A stretch of DNA of 19,504 nt from Pseudomonadota bacterium (GTDB lineage: Bacteria > Desulfobacterota > Syntrophobacteria > Syntrophobacterales > Syntrophobacteraceae): assembly GCA_023442755.1 (NCBI GenBank), contig JAEZXS010000254.1, positions 1-19,504 of the forward strand. The letters run 5' to 3'. A program made the position numbers and the translations under genes. Positions 1 through 7,598 of this stretch are shown in pieces; the stretch's first letter is position 1, and each line of letters starts with the position of its first letter. Under the pieces are notes generated by a model. It searched no databases and was not told where the DNA came from. It saw nothing but the letters and a program-made list of their open reading frames with translations.

Positions 1-284
1 ATCGGGCCGACAGGGGACTTTTTACGCTTTTCCTGAAGCACCGGCCGGAGGTGAAGAAAGAATACCTCGGCCTTTTCGACCTCCAGTTGTCCGGGCATAC
101 GCATTACGGACAGATATACCCGTTCCGATATCTGTCACAACGGATCTATCCCATGCAAAACGGCCCTTATTACCTGGAAAAGGGATCGGTTGTTTATACG
201 AGCCGCGGTTCGGGAACATGGGGACCACCCATACGGGTCCTTGCTCCGCCGGAGGTCACCATTATCGACCTGGTGCGTAAATGA
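1..284 (+). CDS. Metallophosphoesterase, C-terminal part (5' end outside window)
   Basis: The reading frame is open from the window edge (first full codon at base 3) to a TGA at 282-284, so only the last ~93 residues are present. It contains GHTHYGQI, the last metal-binding motif of calcineurin-like metallophosphoesterases (usually GHTHGGQ), followed by a segment ending SRGSGTWGPPIRV, which is typical of the YaeI/YkuE-type membrane-associated subgroup. Members of that family hydrolyse phosphoesters with a dinuclear metal site; the exact substrate cannot be read from this fragment. The gene is convergent with the activator gene that ends at 300. The family call is firm; the subgroup is an inference from the C-terminal motif only. 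Confidence 0.85.
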   Translation, partial: RADRGLFTLFLKHRPEVKKEYLGLFDLQLSGHTHYGQIYPFRYLSQRIYPMQNGPYYLEKGSVVYTSRGSGTWGPPIRVLAPPEVTIIDLVRK

Positions 285-297
285 GGCGGATTCCGCC
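285..297. terminator. Short GC hairpin between convergent genes
   Basis: A 5-bp inverted repeat GGCGG-ATT-CCGCC lies in the 15-bp gap between two convergent stop codons. It has no T-tract on either side, so it is at best a weak or factor-dependent bidirectional terminator. Confidence 0.3.
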
Positions 298-299
298 GA

Positions 300-1928
300 T
301 CAGAACGAAAGGGCGTCGATGAAGGTCTTCTGAAATTCGGCATGGGAACCGAGATCGAGCACTCTCGTTTTCCGGGCGATTTCCGATGCCCTCATGAAAT
401 ACTCCTCACTGAGCAAAGCAAGCACTGCGCCGGCCCCGGCGGCGTTTCCCACCACCTCGATTTCAGCCGGGTCCATTTCCGGGAACATCCCGATTTGGAG
501 CGCATCCGATCGGTTGATGTAGCTGCCGAAAGCGCCCGCCAGCAGTATTCTGGATGGCCGCTGCAGACCTCCGCCCCGACAGAGGAGATCTATTCCGGCG
601 CGCAGGGCGCCTTTCGCCAACTGCACGGCACGCACGTCGGCCTGTGTAAACGCTATCGCACGGCCGGGGCCGGAAGCATCCTCAGGTACGATGACGTACT
701 CAGGAATTCCGTTTTCACCCGGTCTCAACAGGTCCGATTTGAAGGCCGGGTTGAGCCTGCCGCTGTTTTGAATGATCCCGGCCCGCAACAATTCCGCGGC
801 AATGCTGATGACCCCGGAACCGCAGATGCCCGCGGGCGGCTTGCGCAGCCCCTTTCCTCTCTGGATGGTCGTGTACTCCAGCCTGCTTTTTTCGGGCACG
901 AACCGTACGGAATCGATGGCTCCCGAGGTGGCCTGCATTCCGTGATGGATTGCCGCACCCTCGAGGGCCGGACCCGTGGCGCAGGAAGTGGCCGAGAAGC
1001 CGTTCCGGGTCGAGAGGATGATTTCTCCGTTCGTCCCAACGTCTACCAGCAGGGTGCCGGGGGCGGTGTTTTCCAAATCGACCGCAAGCGCAGCGCTTAC
1101 TATATCCGCCCCGAGATAGCCGCTTATCAGGGGAAGGGTGCGCAGGCGCGCATTCTTGCAAAAGCGCAGTCCGACGGCGCCGGCTGGGAGTTCCTTCGCT
1201 TCGAGGAACCGCGGAGTGTAAGGGGAAACGCCAATAGGCGAGGGGTCCTCTCCGAGGATGAGGTGAAGCATGATGCTGTTTCCCACGCATACCATTTCGG
1301 AAATGCGGCCGGCTTCGAGACCCGCCTGCCTGCACAGGGCGGAGACCGCCCAGTCAATCGCGCTCGCCGCCATCTTCTGCATACGCGACAGGGATGAAGG
1401 GTCCTGGCGGACAGCGTCGATGCGGCTTATCACATCGTCGCCGAAAATGGACTGGGGATTCCTGACAGCGGTAGAGAATATGACGCCGGGCCGGATAAGA
1501 TCGCAGAGATAGACGGCGAGAGTGGTCGTGCCGATATCGACGGCAACTCCCCATGCATCCGGCAGATCGCGGGCGGGTGGTTTCCTGAATGCTTCGGGTT
1601 GCGTCGGGAACAGAGGCCCTTTTCCCACCACCTCTTCCGCAAGACGGCTCTCCAGGGGGATATTGATGCTCACCGGGCCGACGACCCTGGCTCGGCATGC
1701 CAACCGATAGCCCAGGGCCCGTTCGCTTTCGCCGATCAAATTCGCCTCGGCATCATCAAAAGGCGTGAGGCCGGACTCGGCAGGACCGTTAACCTGCACC
1801 AGGCATTTTCCGCAACGCCCGTGCCCGCCGCAGTCCGCGCGAAGGAGAAAGCCGGCGGAGACGAGGCATTCCATGATGGTTGCGCCCGGCTGAGCCGAAA
1901 ATGGGCGATTCTCAACCCGGATCTTCAT
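300..1928 (-). CDS. RACo-like reductive activator of corrinoid proteins (2Fe-2S + ASKHA ATPase), short form
   Basis: The product (542 aa) should use ATP to drive electron transfer to an inactive Co(II) corrinoid protein, restoring Co(I). Residues 1-90 form a plant-type 2Fe-2S ferredoxin with ligands C33, C39, C42 and C78. The ASKHA (DUF4445-type) ATPase begins at about 126, with phosphate-binding DIGTTT at 131-136 and DVGTNGE further on. Full-length RACo proteins have an additional middle domain between these parts; here only ~45 residues separate them, resembling activators linked to O-demethylase systems. I chose ATG 1928 because AAGGA lies 5 nt upstream and the ferredoxin fold begins at once (MKIRVENRPF); an upstream extension to 2144 has no support. 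It is divergent from the corrinoid/methyltransferase operon, whose proteins are its probable partners. Confidence 0.9.
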   Translation of the reverse strand: MKIRVENRPFSAQPGATIMECLVSAGFLLRADCGGHGRCGKCLVQVNGPAESGLTPFDDAEANLIGESERALGYRLACRARVVGPVSINIPLESRLAEEVVGKGPLFPTQPEAFRKPPARDLPDAWGVAVDIGTTTLAVYLCDLIRPGVIFSTAVRNPQSIFGDDVISRIDAVRQDPSSLSRMQKMAASAIDWAVSALCRQAGLEAGRISEMVCVGNSIMLHLILGEDPSPIGVSPYTPRFLEAKELPAGAVGLRFCKNARLRTLPLISGYLGADIVSAALAVDLENTAPGTLLVDVGTNGEIILSTRNGFSATSCATGPALEGAAIHHGMQATSGAIDSVRFVPEKSRLEYTTIQRGKGLRKPPAGICGSGVISIAAELLRAGIIQNSGRLNPAFKSDLLRPGENGIPEYVIVPEDASGPGRAIAFTQADVRAVQLAKGALRAGIDLLCRGGGLQRPSRILLAGAFGSYINRSDALQIGMFPEMDPAEIEVVGNAAGAGAVLALLSEEYFMRASEIARKTRVLDLGSHAEFQKTFIDALSF

Positions 1929-1978
1929 ATTCATCCTTGCTGATCGTGTTGGAATTGGATGAGCGGCAGGGAACGCAT

Positions 1979-2007
1979 TGTATACCGAATCGAAGCCCCC
2001 CGGACAA
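1979..2007 (-). promoter_or_regulatory. Candidate sigma-70 promoter for the RACo-like gene
   Basis: On the minus strand, TTGTCC (2007-2002) and TATACA (1984-1979) are separated by exactly 17 bp. Each hexamer matches consensus at 4 of 6 positions. The predicted start near 1972 would leave a ~44-nt leader before the ATG at 1928. Confidence 0.4.
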
Positions 2008-2242
2008 AAAAATCGCATGGAAGCCAGACTTCGGGAGTATGGGAAAATTGGCTTTTCAGATCGAGCAAGGTCGTTAATTACGGTGCTGAATGCCGCTCTA
2101 ACTCCAGAAGCTTGCTGGTTAAAATTTCCAGGCTGCTTCAACATTGGAGCTTCCCGAGTGATGCTTTACACGGTTTTTTGTCTTGGCGCAGCAAAATTTC
2201 GCAAAATCGCCTTATTCCCCGCAAGTCCGGCCTAGACGAATT

Positions 2243-2270
2243 TTGTCACTTACCATAGACTCGGTACTGT
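2243..2270 (+). promoter_or_regulatory. Weak candidate promoter for the corrinoid/methyltransferase operon
   Basis: TTGTCA (2243-2248, 5 of 6 matches to the -35 consensus) is followed after 16 bp by TACTGT (2265-2270, 3 of 6). A poor -10 fits an activator-dependent promoter, as expected with an AraC-type regulator in the locus. It would give a leader of about 410 nt. This is a guess from consensus only. Confidence 0.25.
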
Positions 2271-2353
2271 AAGCGGATCGTAAAACCATCAAAACGTCTC
2301 AAGATGTGGAAGACTCCGGAATTTGCAAACGATGCCGGGTGTCTTGCCGCTTA

Positions 2354-2457
2354 AGAAGGGAAGAAGTTCACAAGTCTATTCCCGTCCTTTCCAAAGTTGT
2401 AATCCCTTCTCCTTTTAATGTTTCTTCCCTTGTATAAGGACCGGCTCCTCTCGGTCC
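2354..2457 (+). promoter_or_regulatory. Structured leader with alternative stems and terminator-like hairpin
   Basis: The purine tract at 2354-2365 can pair in two exclusive ways: AGAAGGGA (2354-2361) with TCCCTTCT (2403-2410), 8 bp, or AAGGGAAGAA (2356-2365) with TTCTTCCCTT (2422-2431), 10 bp perfect. Just downstream is a hairpin GGACCG(8-nt loop)CGGTCC at 2438-2457 followed by GATTTT. Such a layout could be an attenuator ahead of the corrinoid operon. The arms are low-complexity, so chance is possible. Confidence 0.3.
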
Positions 2458-2557
2458 GATTTTGGGCGTCCTGTTCCTGCAACGCTCAGAGCCTTTCGCA
2501 CTATGTTCCTTTTGTCTTTTCATTTCTTTTACGACCATACGGCCCTTCAAACAGGCT

Positions 2558-2571
2558 GAAAGGAGGTGATC
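2558..2571 (+). promoter_or_regulatory. Orphan perfect Shine-Dalgarno (anti-16S 3' end) sequence
   Basis: GAAAGGAGGTGATC is complementary over 14 nt to the conserved 3' end of bacterial 16S rRNA. No ATG, GTG or TTG lies at normal spacing downstream, and the corrinoid gene has its own ribosome-binding site 118 nt further on. It may be a ribosome standby site, the start of a very short leader peptide, or a coincidence. Confidence 0.35.
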
Positions 2572-2688
2572 GAGCGCGGCAAAGCAATCTCCCGGTGATT
2601 CTGTCTGGCACCATCGAAAATGGCTGGAGCTCTGCCCGGAGCTTTAATGTCGGGACAATGCTCAATCGATCCGGACGAAGGAGGCAGT

Positions 2689-3324
2689 ATGGAGATTCTG
2701 AGAAGCATCGAAGAGGCTATAACAGCCATGAATATTGAAGAGGTAAAGAACCTGACCCGGAAAGCTCTGGATCAGAAGGTTCCTCCGAACGACATTCTCA
2801 ACAAAGGATTGATCAGGGGCCTAAATACGATAGGCACTCTTTACGAAAAACAGGAAATATTCGTCCCCGAACTGCTCATGGCCGGCATGGCTATGACGGA
2901 TGCCCTCGTCCTGCTGAAGCCTGCCCTCGAAAACAGCGATGTGCCGCTTATCGGAAAGCTGGTGATCGGCACCGTGGAGGGGGATGTCCATGACATAGGG
3001 AAGAATATCGTTTCGATGATGTTCACGGGTTCGGGTTTCGAGGTCATCGACATGGGCATCGACGTTCCTGCAGAGAAATTTGCCGAAACCGTGGAAAAAG
3101 AACGGCCGGACGTCCTTGCGCTTTCCTGTCTTTACACTCCCACACGCCTGGCCATGAAAGACGTGATGCAGTCCCTGGCGGAGAGAAAGCTCCGGGATAA
3201 GGTGAGAATAATCGTCGGGGGCGCTCCCATCGATCAGAATTTCGCCGATATGATCGGGGCTGACGGATACGCACCCGATGCGCCTGCCGGTGTGAAGAAG
3301 GTAATCGACTGGCTGGGAAAATGA
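2689..3324 (+). CDS. Methyl-accepting corrinoid protein (MtaC/MtvC-type), copy 1
   Basis: This 211-aa cytoplasmic protein carries a cobamide that accepts a methyl group from the substrate methyltransferase and delivers it to the second methyltransferase. Residues 1-85 are the helical 'cap' domain, and 90-211 the Rossmann-type B12-binding domain. The signature D99-V-H101-D-I-G104 supplies H101 as the lower cobalt ligand; SCLYTPT and GGAPI are the later nucleotide-tail contacts. Length is normal for the family. ATG 2689 was chosen because AAGGAGG sits 4 nt upstream; an in-frame ATG at 2620 lacks such a site. It is the first gene of the operon, 32 nt before the UroD-type methyltransferase, which is its likely methyl donor enzyme. 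A close paralogue lies at 6903-7598. Confidence 0.93.
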   Translation: MEILRSIEEAITAMNIEEVKNLTRKALDQKVPPNDILNKGLIRGLNTIGTLYEKQEIFVPELLMAGMAMTDALVLLKPALENSDVPLIGKLVIGTVEGDVHDIGKNIVSMMFTGSGFEVIDMGIDVPAEKFAETVEKERPDVLALSCLYTPTRLAMKDVMQSLAERKLRDKVRIIVGGAPIDQNFADMIGADGYAPDAPAGVKKVIDWLGK

Positions 3325-3356
3325 ACGGCGATGCCGGGCATGCACGAGGAGGAGCC

Positions 3357-4517
3357 ATGAAAGAGGATAAGATATTCGAGCAGCGAAGGGCGCGGATTAA
3401 TGAACTCCGGGCCAAGAACGAGAAGATGACCAGCCGGGAGAGGGTCCTGACGGCCCTCAAACATGAGGAACCCGACCGCATCCCGATCGATAACTGGATG
3501 GTGCCCGAAATCCAGAAAAAGACCATGCACTATTTCGGGTGTGACTCTTACCAGGAACTCCTGGACTTTCTCGGAGTCGATTTCAGAAACAACTACGGCC
3601 CGAGCTATGTGGGACAGTCGTTCAAAAAACATCCGGACGGGACGGTCGAAGACCTTTGGGGCGTGAAGCGGAAGGTGGTCGTGTACGGAAAAGGGACAGA
3701 GCACCAAGGGACCTACACGGAAGTAGCCGAGTCCCCCCTCGAAAGACTCAAGACCATAGAGGAAATCGAGAAATACGATCACTGGGCAAGCGCCGACTGG
3801 TGGGATTATTCCACCTTGAAGGCAGCGTGCGAGACCTGCCATCCCAGGTATTGCGTCATCAATGTGGGGGACAGGCTCGACCGGACTGCGCAGCTCAAAC
3901 CGATGATGTACCTGAGAGGAATCCAGCAAACCTTCATCGACCTCGCGATGAACCCCAAAATAGTGGAAGCGATGCGCAACCATATCGTCGAATACTTCAT
4001 TGCCTACAATCACAGGGTCTTCGGCGCTGCGGGCGGAGAAATCGACATCTTCATGATGGGCGACGATATCGGCGGGCAGACAGGCCCTCTTCTCAGTCTC
4101 GGCATGTGGCGGAAGTATTTCAAAAATGGGTTCAAGACATATATCGATATCGCCCACAAGTACGGCATTCCGGTCATGTACCACACGTGCGGCGATGTGA
4201 AGCAGTTCATCCCCGATTTCATAGAATGCGGCCTGGATATTCTACAGTCCCTGCAGCCTCGCGCCACCAACATGGATATCAAAAAACTCAAAGAGGAATT
4301 CGGTAAAGACATCGTATTTCAGGGTGCGATGGATATTCAGCACGTGCTTCCTCTCGGGAAACCCGAAGATGTAAAGGCTATGGCCAAGTACGCGCTGGAC
4401 TCCGCCAAGCAAGGCGGCGGCTATATCATCTGCACGGCACACAACATCCAGGTGGATACGCCGCTCGAAAACGTGGTTGCCCTTTTCGAAGCCTACCACG
4501 AGTTTGGAAAGTACTGA
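3357..4517 (+). CDS. UroD/MtaA-family corrinoid methyltransferase (probable substrate methyltransferase, MT1)
   Basis: This 386-aa protein belongs to the uroporphyrinogen decarboxylase-like fold used by cobamide:substrate methyltransferases (MtaA, MtbA, CmuA, MtvB-type). The N-terminal TSRERVLTALKHEEPDRIP (25-43) is the family start signature. The zinc site is visible as H276-x-C278 plus C359, the H-x-C...C pattern that activates or binds the methyl-carrying group in the methyltransferases and is absent from true decarboxylases. ATG 3357 has AGGAGGAG just upstream. It lies between the corrinoid protein and the pterin methyltransferase (25 nt downstream), so in this operon it most likely demethylates the imported substrate. 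The substrate (methoxyaromatic, methylamine, methyl ester or other) cannot be read from sequence. Confidence 0.88.
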   Translation: MKEDKIFEQRRARINELRAKNEKMTSRERVLTALKHEEPDRIPIDNWMVPEIQKKTMHYFGCDSYQELLDFLGVDFRNNYGPSYVGQSFKKHPDGTVEDLWGVKRKVVVYGKGTEHQGTYTEVAESPLERLKTIEEIEKYDHWASADWWDYSTLKAACETCHPRYCVINVGDRLDRTAQLKPMMYLRGIQQTFIDLAMNPKIVEAMRNHIVEYFIAYNHRVFGAAGGEIDIFMMGDDIGGQTGPLLSLGMWRKYFKNGFKTYIDIAHKYGIPVMYHTCGDVKQFIPDFIECGLDILQSLQPRATNMDIKKLKEEFGKDIVFQGAMDIQHVLPLGKPEDVKAMAKYALDSAKQGGGYIICTAHNIQVDTPLENVVALFEAYHEFGKY

Positions 4518-4542
4518 GGCGTTGAGGCGGAAAGGACGATCG

Positions 4543-5343
4543 ATGCTGATTGTCGGCGAAAAGATCAACACTTCCATAAAGAGTGTCGGCGAAGCCGTTC
4601 TGAAAAGAGACGAGGCTTTCATCGAAGCCTTGGCGCGCAATCAGAAATTTTGCGGGGCCGATTACCTTGAGGTGAACTCGGGGCTGCGGATTTATCCCGA
4701 AGAGGAGGCGCTCGACCTCGAATGGCTAGTTCCCCTCGTGCAAAAGGCAACGGGCCTTCCTCTCTGTATCGACACCGCCCACGGCGTTGTTCTGGAGAGG
4801 GCGCTCAAGCTGCACGAGGGGCAAGCCATCGTCAATTCCATAAATGGAGACCCGGAGCATTGGGGGGAGATAGTGCCCCTCGTCGAGCAGTACGGATGCG
4901 ATCTCGTCGCTCTGCCCTCCGACAGGAAGGGAATTCCTTCGAAAGTCGAGGGACGGGTCAGGATTGCCGAGCGGATCATGGAAGGCATGTCCGAAGCCGG
5001 AATCGGACCGGACCGGCTCTATTTCGATCCGCTCGTCCTGCCGCTTTCCTCGAATACGCAGAACGGCATCGTCTTTCTCGATACCCTAAGGGAAATAAAG
5101 CGCTGTTTCCCGGAAGCGAAAACGATATCCGGGTTGAGCAACATATCATTCGGACTTCCCGGAAGAAGCTGGCTAAACCAGTCATTTCTCGTTCTGTCGC
5201 TGGGAGCGGGACTGGATGCGGCGATTATGAACCCATTGGATACAAAACTCACGGCCCTGATCAGGAGTACGGATGTGTTTCTGAACAAAGACTCTTTTTG
5301 CATGAAATACATTGCAGCATTCAGGAGCGGGAAATTGGGGTAG
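4543..5343 (+). CDS. Methylcorrinoid:tetrahydrofolate methyltransferase (pterin-binding, MT2)
   Basis: This 266-aa TIM-barrel enzyme of the pterin-binding/AcsE/MtvA family should transfer the methyl group between the corrinoid protein and tetrahydrofolate. Visible family motifs are GEKINTS (5-11), the barrel-strand segments YLEVNSG (41-47), CIDT (75-78), VNSINGD (97-103) and FDPLV (161-165), and GLSNISFGLP (197-206), in which N200 aligns with the catalytic Asn of AcsE. Length matches the family (~262-270). ATG 4543 has AAAGGA six nt upstream; longer in-frame starts overlap the UroD-type gene and have no ribosome-binding site. It follows that gene by 25 nt, so co-transcription is very likely. 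It links the cassette to the folate branch of C1 metabolism. Confidence 0.92.
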   Translation: MLIVGEKINTSIKSVGEAVLKRDEAFIEALARNQKFCGADYLEVNSGLRIYPEEEALDLEWLVPLVQKATGLPLCIDTAHGVVLERALKLHEGQAIVNSINGDPEHWGEIVPLVEQYGCDLVALPSDRKGIPSKVEGRVRIAERIMEGMSEAGIGPDRLYFDPLVLPLSSNTQNGIVFLDTLREIKRCFPEAKTISGLSNISFGLPGRSWLNQSFLVLSLGAGLDAAIMNPLDTKLTALIRSTDVFLNKDSFCMKYIAAFRSGKLG

Positions 5344-5386
5344 AGAAGCTCATCTGTGAAGTTCGTCAGCCAAGGAAAGGACGGAT

Positions 5387-6799
5387 ATGTCTATCGATGT
5401 CACAGTGAAACCCCAGGAGAAGGTCCAACCGTCGGCGGTAGGTGTGTCCGCTGGAGCACTCGACGACAGGGCCCAATGGCTCGCGTGGGACCAGGGTTTC
5501 CGGCACTGGCGCAACCAGATATTCATCGTGTTCTGGATTACCTATGGCGCGTTTTACCTGTGCCGCGTAAACTTTTCCGTGGCAATCCCCGACATGACCA
5601 GGGAATTCGGCTGGAGCAAGGCGCAGTTGGGGGCTGTCGGCACAGCGCTGTTCTGGGCTTACGCGGTCGGGCAGTTTACTCACGGACAGATTTCGGAGCG
5701 TTTTTCATCGAAGCATTATCTTTTCGTGATGATGCTCCTGTCCGCTGCCATGAACCTGCTGATGATTCCGGCCGCCGGATGGGGCTTCTATGCGATGGGG
5801 GTCGTCTGGGGCCTCAACGGATTTTTCCAGGCCGGCGGATGGCCGAATTGCGTCAAGACCCTGTCTCAGTGGTTCCCGCCGAGAGCGCGTGGAAAGCGAA
5901 TGGGGCTGTACGGCGCGTGCTATCAGTTCGGGAATGTCATGGCCTGGCTGCTTGCGGGATGGGCAATCAGCCACGGCGGGTGGCGCGGCGCCTTCACTTA
6001 CGCTCCCATCATTTTTGCGGCGATTGCCTTCATCCCGTTGCTCCTGGCCAAAAACAGGCCTGAGGACGCGAACCTGCCTCCCATCGAGATTTACGAGCAG
6101 CACGGTGAATTTGCGGGCATGAGCGTAGAAGAGATCCGGGCGAAGATAAAACCCAAGAAGGAAAAAGAAGAACACGCCGGGTTTGCGTTCACCCTGAAGC
6201 AAACGGTCGGTAATCCGAGGATATGGGCCGTCTCCTGGTCTTTCTTCTTCGTGGACGTCATCCGTTACGGATTCCTGCTCTGGGCGCCCACGTACCTTTT
6301 CGAGGTGCAGAAGGCCGGGATTGCCAAAGCATCGTATACGGCAATTGCGGTGCCGGCCTTCGGAATCGCCGGAGCCATCTTCTCGGGGTGGGCCAGCGAC
6401 CGGTTCTTCCAGAGCAGGCGCCCGCCGATTGCGTGTATCCTAATGGGGGCGTTGGGCGTGCTATCCATATATTTCTATTACGGCGTTCCCCAGGGGGCTT
6501 GGGTACTGAGCTTCGTGGTCCTCGGGCTTATCGGCTTCTGCGTTCTGGGGACGCAAGTCATCCTGATCGGCGCGGTGCCGATGGACTTCGGGACGCGAAA
6601 AGCGGCCGGGTCGGCGGCCGGGTTCATAGACTTTTTCGGCTACATAGGAGCCGGCATGGCCGGTATCTTCAGCGGCTTTCTGACGGATACGTACGGCTGG
6701 ACCGCCGCGTTCTGGTTCTGGATCATCTCCGCATTCCTCTCTGCCGCGATTCTGGCCGGTTTGTGGAAGTACAAACCTGCTCCGGGAAAATACCTGTAA
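5387..6799 (+). CDS. MFS transporter, OPA (organophosphate:phosphate antiporter) family
   Basis: A 470-aa inner-membrane protein with about 12 hydrophobic segments, a ~40-residue cytoplasmic N-terminus and a charged central loop (~222-268). YLCRVNFSVAIPDM at 57-70 and VIRYGFLLWAPTYL at 291-304 align with GlpT TM1 and TM7, so R60 and R293 correspond to GlpT R45 and R269, the pair that binds the phosphate group. That points to an anionic substrate. ATG 5387 has AAGGAAAGG upstream. It follows the pterin methyltransferase by 43 nt and probably imports the methylated substrate, or exports the demethylated product in exchange. OPA members also include sugar-phosphate, phosphonate and sensor proteins, so the substrate is open. 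Confidence 0.88.
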   Translation: MSIDVTVKPQEKVQPSAVGVSAGALDDRAQWLAWDQGFRHWRNQIFIVFWITYGAFYLCRVNFSVAIPDMTREFGWSKAQLGAVGTALFWAYAVGQFTHGQISERFSSKHYLFVMMLLSAAMNLLMIPAAGWGFYAMGVVWGLNGFFQAGGWPNCVKTLSQWFPPRARGKRMGLYGACYQFGNVMAWLLAGWAISHGGWRGAFTYAPIIFAAIAFIPLLLAKNRPEDANLPPIEIYEQHGEFAGMSVEEIRAKIKPKKEKEEHAGFAFTLKQTVGNPRIWAVSWSFFFVDVIRYGFLLWAPTYLFEVQKAGIAKASYTAIAVPAFGIAGAIFSGWASDRFFQSRRPPIACILMGALGVLSIYFYYGVPQGAWVLSFVVLGLIGFCVLGTQVILIGAVPMDFGTRKAAGSAAGFIDFFGYIGAGMAGIFSGFLTDTYGWTAAFWFWIISAFLSAAILAGLWKYKPAPGKYL

Positions 6800-6807
6800 G
6801 CTGTTCC

Positions 6808-6834
6808 GGAAGGGGGGAACTTCCTCCCCCTTCC
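6808..6834 (+). terminator. Strong hairpin after the transporter gene
   Basis: GGAAGGGGG (6808-6816) and CCCCCTTCC (6826-6834) form a perfect 9-bp stem with a 9-nt loop, 8 nt after the transporter stop. No T-tract follows (AGTTCATC), so it may be an RNA-stabilising or partial-termination element. It separates the upstream methyltransferase genes from corrinoid protein 2 and the regulator. Confidence 0.5.
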
Positions 6835-6902
6835 AGTTCATCTCGTGTATACTGACGTTCAGGTTCCCGCACCATGCACTGGAACATGCAAAGGTCTCCG
6901 CC

Positions 6903-7598
6903 ATGACCCGGAAGAGCTTGAAAGAGAAGCAGAAGACCTCCCCCATACGGCAGTTGGTGTGCGCGATCGTCAAGGGCAACACGTCAAAGGCGGCCGCAGT
7001 CACGCAGGAATGCCTCCAGGCCGGGCTCTCGCCATCCAGTATCGTCGAACACGGCATTCTGAAGGGCCTGAATACGGTCGGGGAAAAATGGAAGACCTAC
7101 GAATACTTCATCCCTAACGTACTGGTCTCGGCCCTCGCTACCAAACTCTGCCTCGAAACGCTCCACCCCGCGCTCAAGGACTCGAAGAGCCGCGCGATCG
7201 GCAAGATCGTGGCCGGTACGGTGAAGGGGGACGTGCACGATATAGGTAAGAATATCGTCTTGATGTTCATGGAAGCGTCCGGGTTCGATGTAGTGGACAT
7301 GGGAATCGATGTCGCCCCGGAGCAATTCGTAAAGGCGGTGAAGAAGGAAAAGCCCGACCTGCTGCTCCTTTCCTGCCTTTACACTGTCACGATGCATGCG
7401 GTTGAAGATACGATCATTGCGCTGAACAAAGCGGGACTCAGGGGAAAGATCAAAACCCTTATTGGTGGGGCGCCCATCACCCGGGAATTTGCCGACAGCA
7501 TCGGGGCCGACGGGTTCGGAATCGATGCCGTGGATGGGGTGAAAGTGGCGACGGGGCTTCTGAAGAGTCGATCCCAAGCGGAGAGGTTGCGCAGTTGA
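6903..7598 (+). CDS. Methyl-accepting corrinoid protein, copy 2
   Basis: This 231-aa protein has the same build as the first corrinoid protein: a helical cap (about 14-95) and a B12 domain with D110-V-H112-D-I-G115, then SCLYTVT and IGGAPI. H112 is the predicted lower ligand to cobalt. By eye the two copies share the core motifs but differ clearly elsewhere, and this one has a basic ~12-residue N-terminal extension. ATG 6903 has only a weak AAAGG 9 nt upstream. It follows the hairpin at 6808-6834 and overlaps the regulator gene by 4 nt, so it is translated together with the regulator. It may serve another methyltransferase elsewhere in the genome, or act in signalling to the regulator; both are inferences. 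Confidence 0.92.
   Translation: MTRKSLKEKQKTSPIRQLVCAIVKGNTSKAAAVTQECLQAGLSPSSIVEHGILKGLNTVGEKWKTYEYFIPNVLVSALATKLCLETLHPALKDSKSRAIGKIVAGTVKGDVHDIGKNIVLMFMEASGFDVVDMGIDVAPEQFVKAVKKEKPDLLLLSCLYTVTMHAVEDTIIALNKAGLRGKIKTLIGGAPITREFADSIGADGFGIDAVDGVKVATGLLKSRSQAERLRS

Larger units (their letters stand above)
1929..2688. other. 760-bp divergent intergenic region
   Basis: No credible protein gene was found here. The region separates the minus-strand activator from the plus-strand corrinoid operon. It holds a candidate promoter on each strand, a pyrimidine/purine-rich stretch that can form alternative stems, a terminator-like hairpin, and an orphan perfect Shine-Dalgarno sequence. It is the natural place for the PocR/AraC regulator at 7595-8902 to bind, but no operator could be picked out by eye. 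I saw no cobalamin-riboswitch core. Confidence 0.6.

Noticed and set aside
342..1397. Long plus-strand open frame (351 codons) opposite the RACo-like gene
   Set aside because: It is antisense to a clear ferredoxin/ASKHA protein, is rich in Arg/Gly/Ala as expected of a GC-rich shadow frame, and has no recognisable motif.
1929..2144. N-terminal extension of the RACo-like protein
   Set aside because: The extra 72 residues have no ribosome-binding site, cover the candidate promoter, and precede the start of the ferredoxin fold, which begins at the ATG with AAGGA upstream.
1929..2688. Cobalamin riboswitch or sigma-54 promoter before the corrinoid operon
   Set aside because: I could not find the conserved B12-box core, and no GG-N10-GC pair with proper flanks was seen on the plus strand.
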